From NCBI GenBank assembly GCA_000444245.1, contig ATSW01007498.1, positions 1-33,230 of the forward strand: a stretch of 33,230 nucleotides of DNA, given 5' to 3'. Every line of letters starts with the position of its first letter. The first letter of the stretch is position 1. The notes under the pieces are model-generated. The model was given only the letters and a program-made list of their open reading frames with translations, made no database searches and was not told the DNA's origin. Source of the DNA: Botryllus schlosseri (lineage: Eukaryota; Chordata; Ascidiacea; Stolidobranchia; Styelidae). A program made the position numbers and the translations under genes. Positions 33,180-33,230 of this stretch are shown piece by piece.

Positions 33180-33230
33180 TTAGGCTTACCATATTTCGGA
33201 AATGAAAAAAGAGGACACTTTTTCAGAAAT
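33180..33230. mobile_element. Possible DNA-transposon terminus at window edge
   Basis: The sequence from ttaggcttaccatatttcgg to the edge continues gaaatgaaaaaagaggac. It resembles, from memory, a terminal repeat found in many animal genomes (taccat...ccg...aaaagaggaca). It is cut by the window end and cannot be confirmed. Confidence 0.3.

Noticed and set aside
1-33230. CRISPR arrays, rRNA genes, intact tRNA genes, retroviral or LTR elements, bacterial operons
   Set aside because: I saw no spaced direct repeats, conserved RNA signatures, LTR pairs or polymerase motifs.

Overview
The window is gene-poor metazoan nuclear DNA, about 60% A+T, with GT-AG introns, ordinary CpG frequency, degenerate hAT DNA transposons and tRNA-derived SINEs. 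There are no bacterial operons and no long uninterrupted ORFs; the longest open frame is about 440 bp. Isolated single Ns look like ambiguous consensus calls from a polymorphic animal. The repeats and a cysteine-rich secreted gene suit a marine or other invertebrate. I cannot name the phylum from the sequence alone.

Left part (1-4900). The window opens inside a hAT element whose right end is at 240. A CT/TA microsatellite and a doubtful hAT remnant (693-1290) follow. The best gene lies at 1692-2524 on the minus strand: three firm exons encode a canonical six-cysteine Kunitz domain and a seven-cysteine tail, and a fourth, less sure exon could supply a signal peptide. Further minus-strand exons at 3532-4141 can be chained to it in phase. 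On the plus strand, overlapping this chain, are a signal-peptide-like ORF and a cysteine-rich terminal exon, both tentative.

Middle (4900-24300). This part is mostly non-coding. It holds a 550-bp non-autonomous hAT with near-identical target-site duplications (7859-8408), two tRNA-derived SINEs (10054-10181 minus, 14704-14945 plus), short tandem and palindromic motifs, a second hAT remnant (21074-21152) and several low-confidence exon chains (18710-19296, 19688-20043, 22086-22279). A CpG-rich open stretch lies at 20179-20619.

Right part (24300-33230). A possible three-exon small gene (24320-24679) is followed by a 1146-bp hAT (27270-28415) with a perfect 8-bp target-site duplication and an internal inverted repeat of about 300 bp per arm. 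Next come a TATA/Inr core promoter (29687-29722) and a two-exon gene of unknown family (30003-30486) with a poly(A) signal. The window ends with a palindromic MITE (32027-32172) and a probable transposon end at the right edge.

Only the Kunitz gene is recognised by domain. The other gene models rest on splice sites, open frames and, in one case, promoter and poly(A) signals. Reading frames that look like protein occur on both strands here, so low scores should be taken literally.
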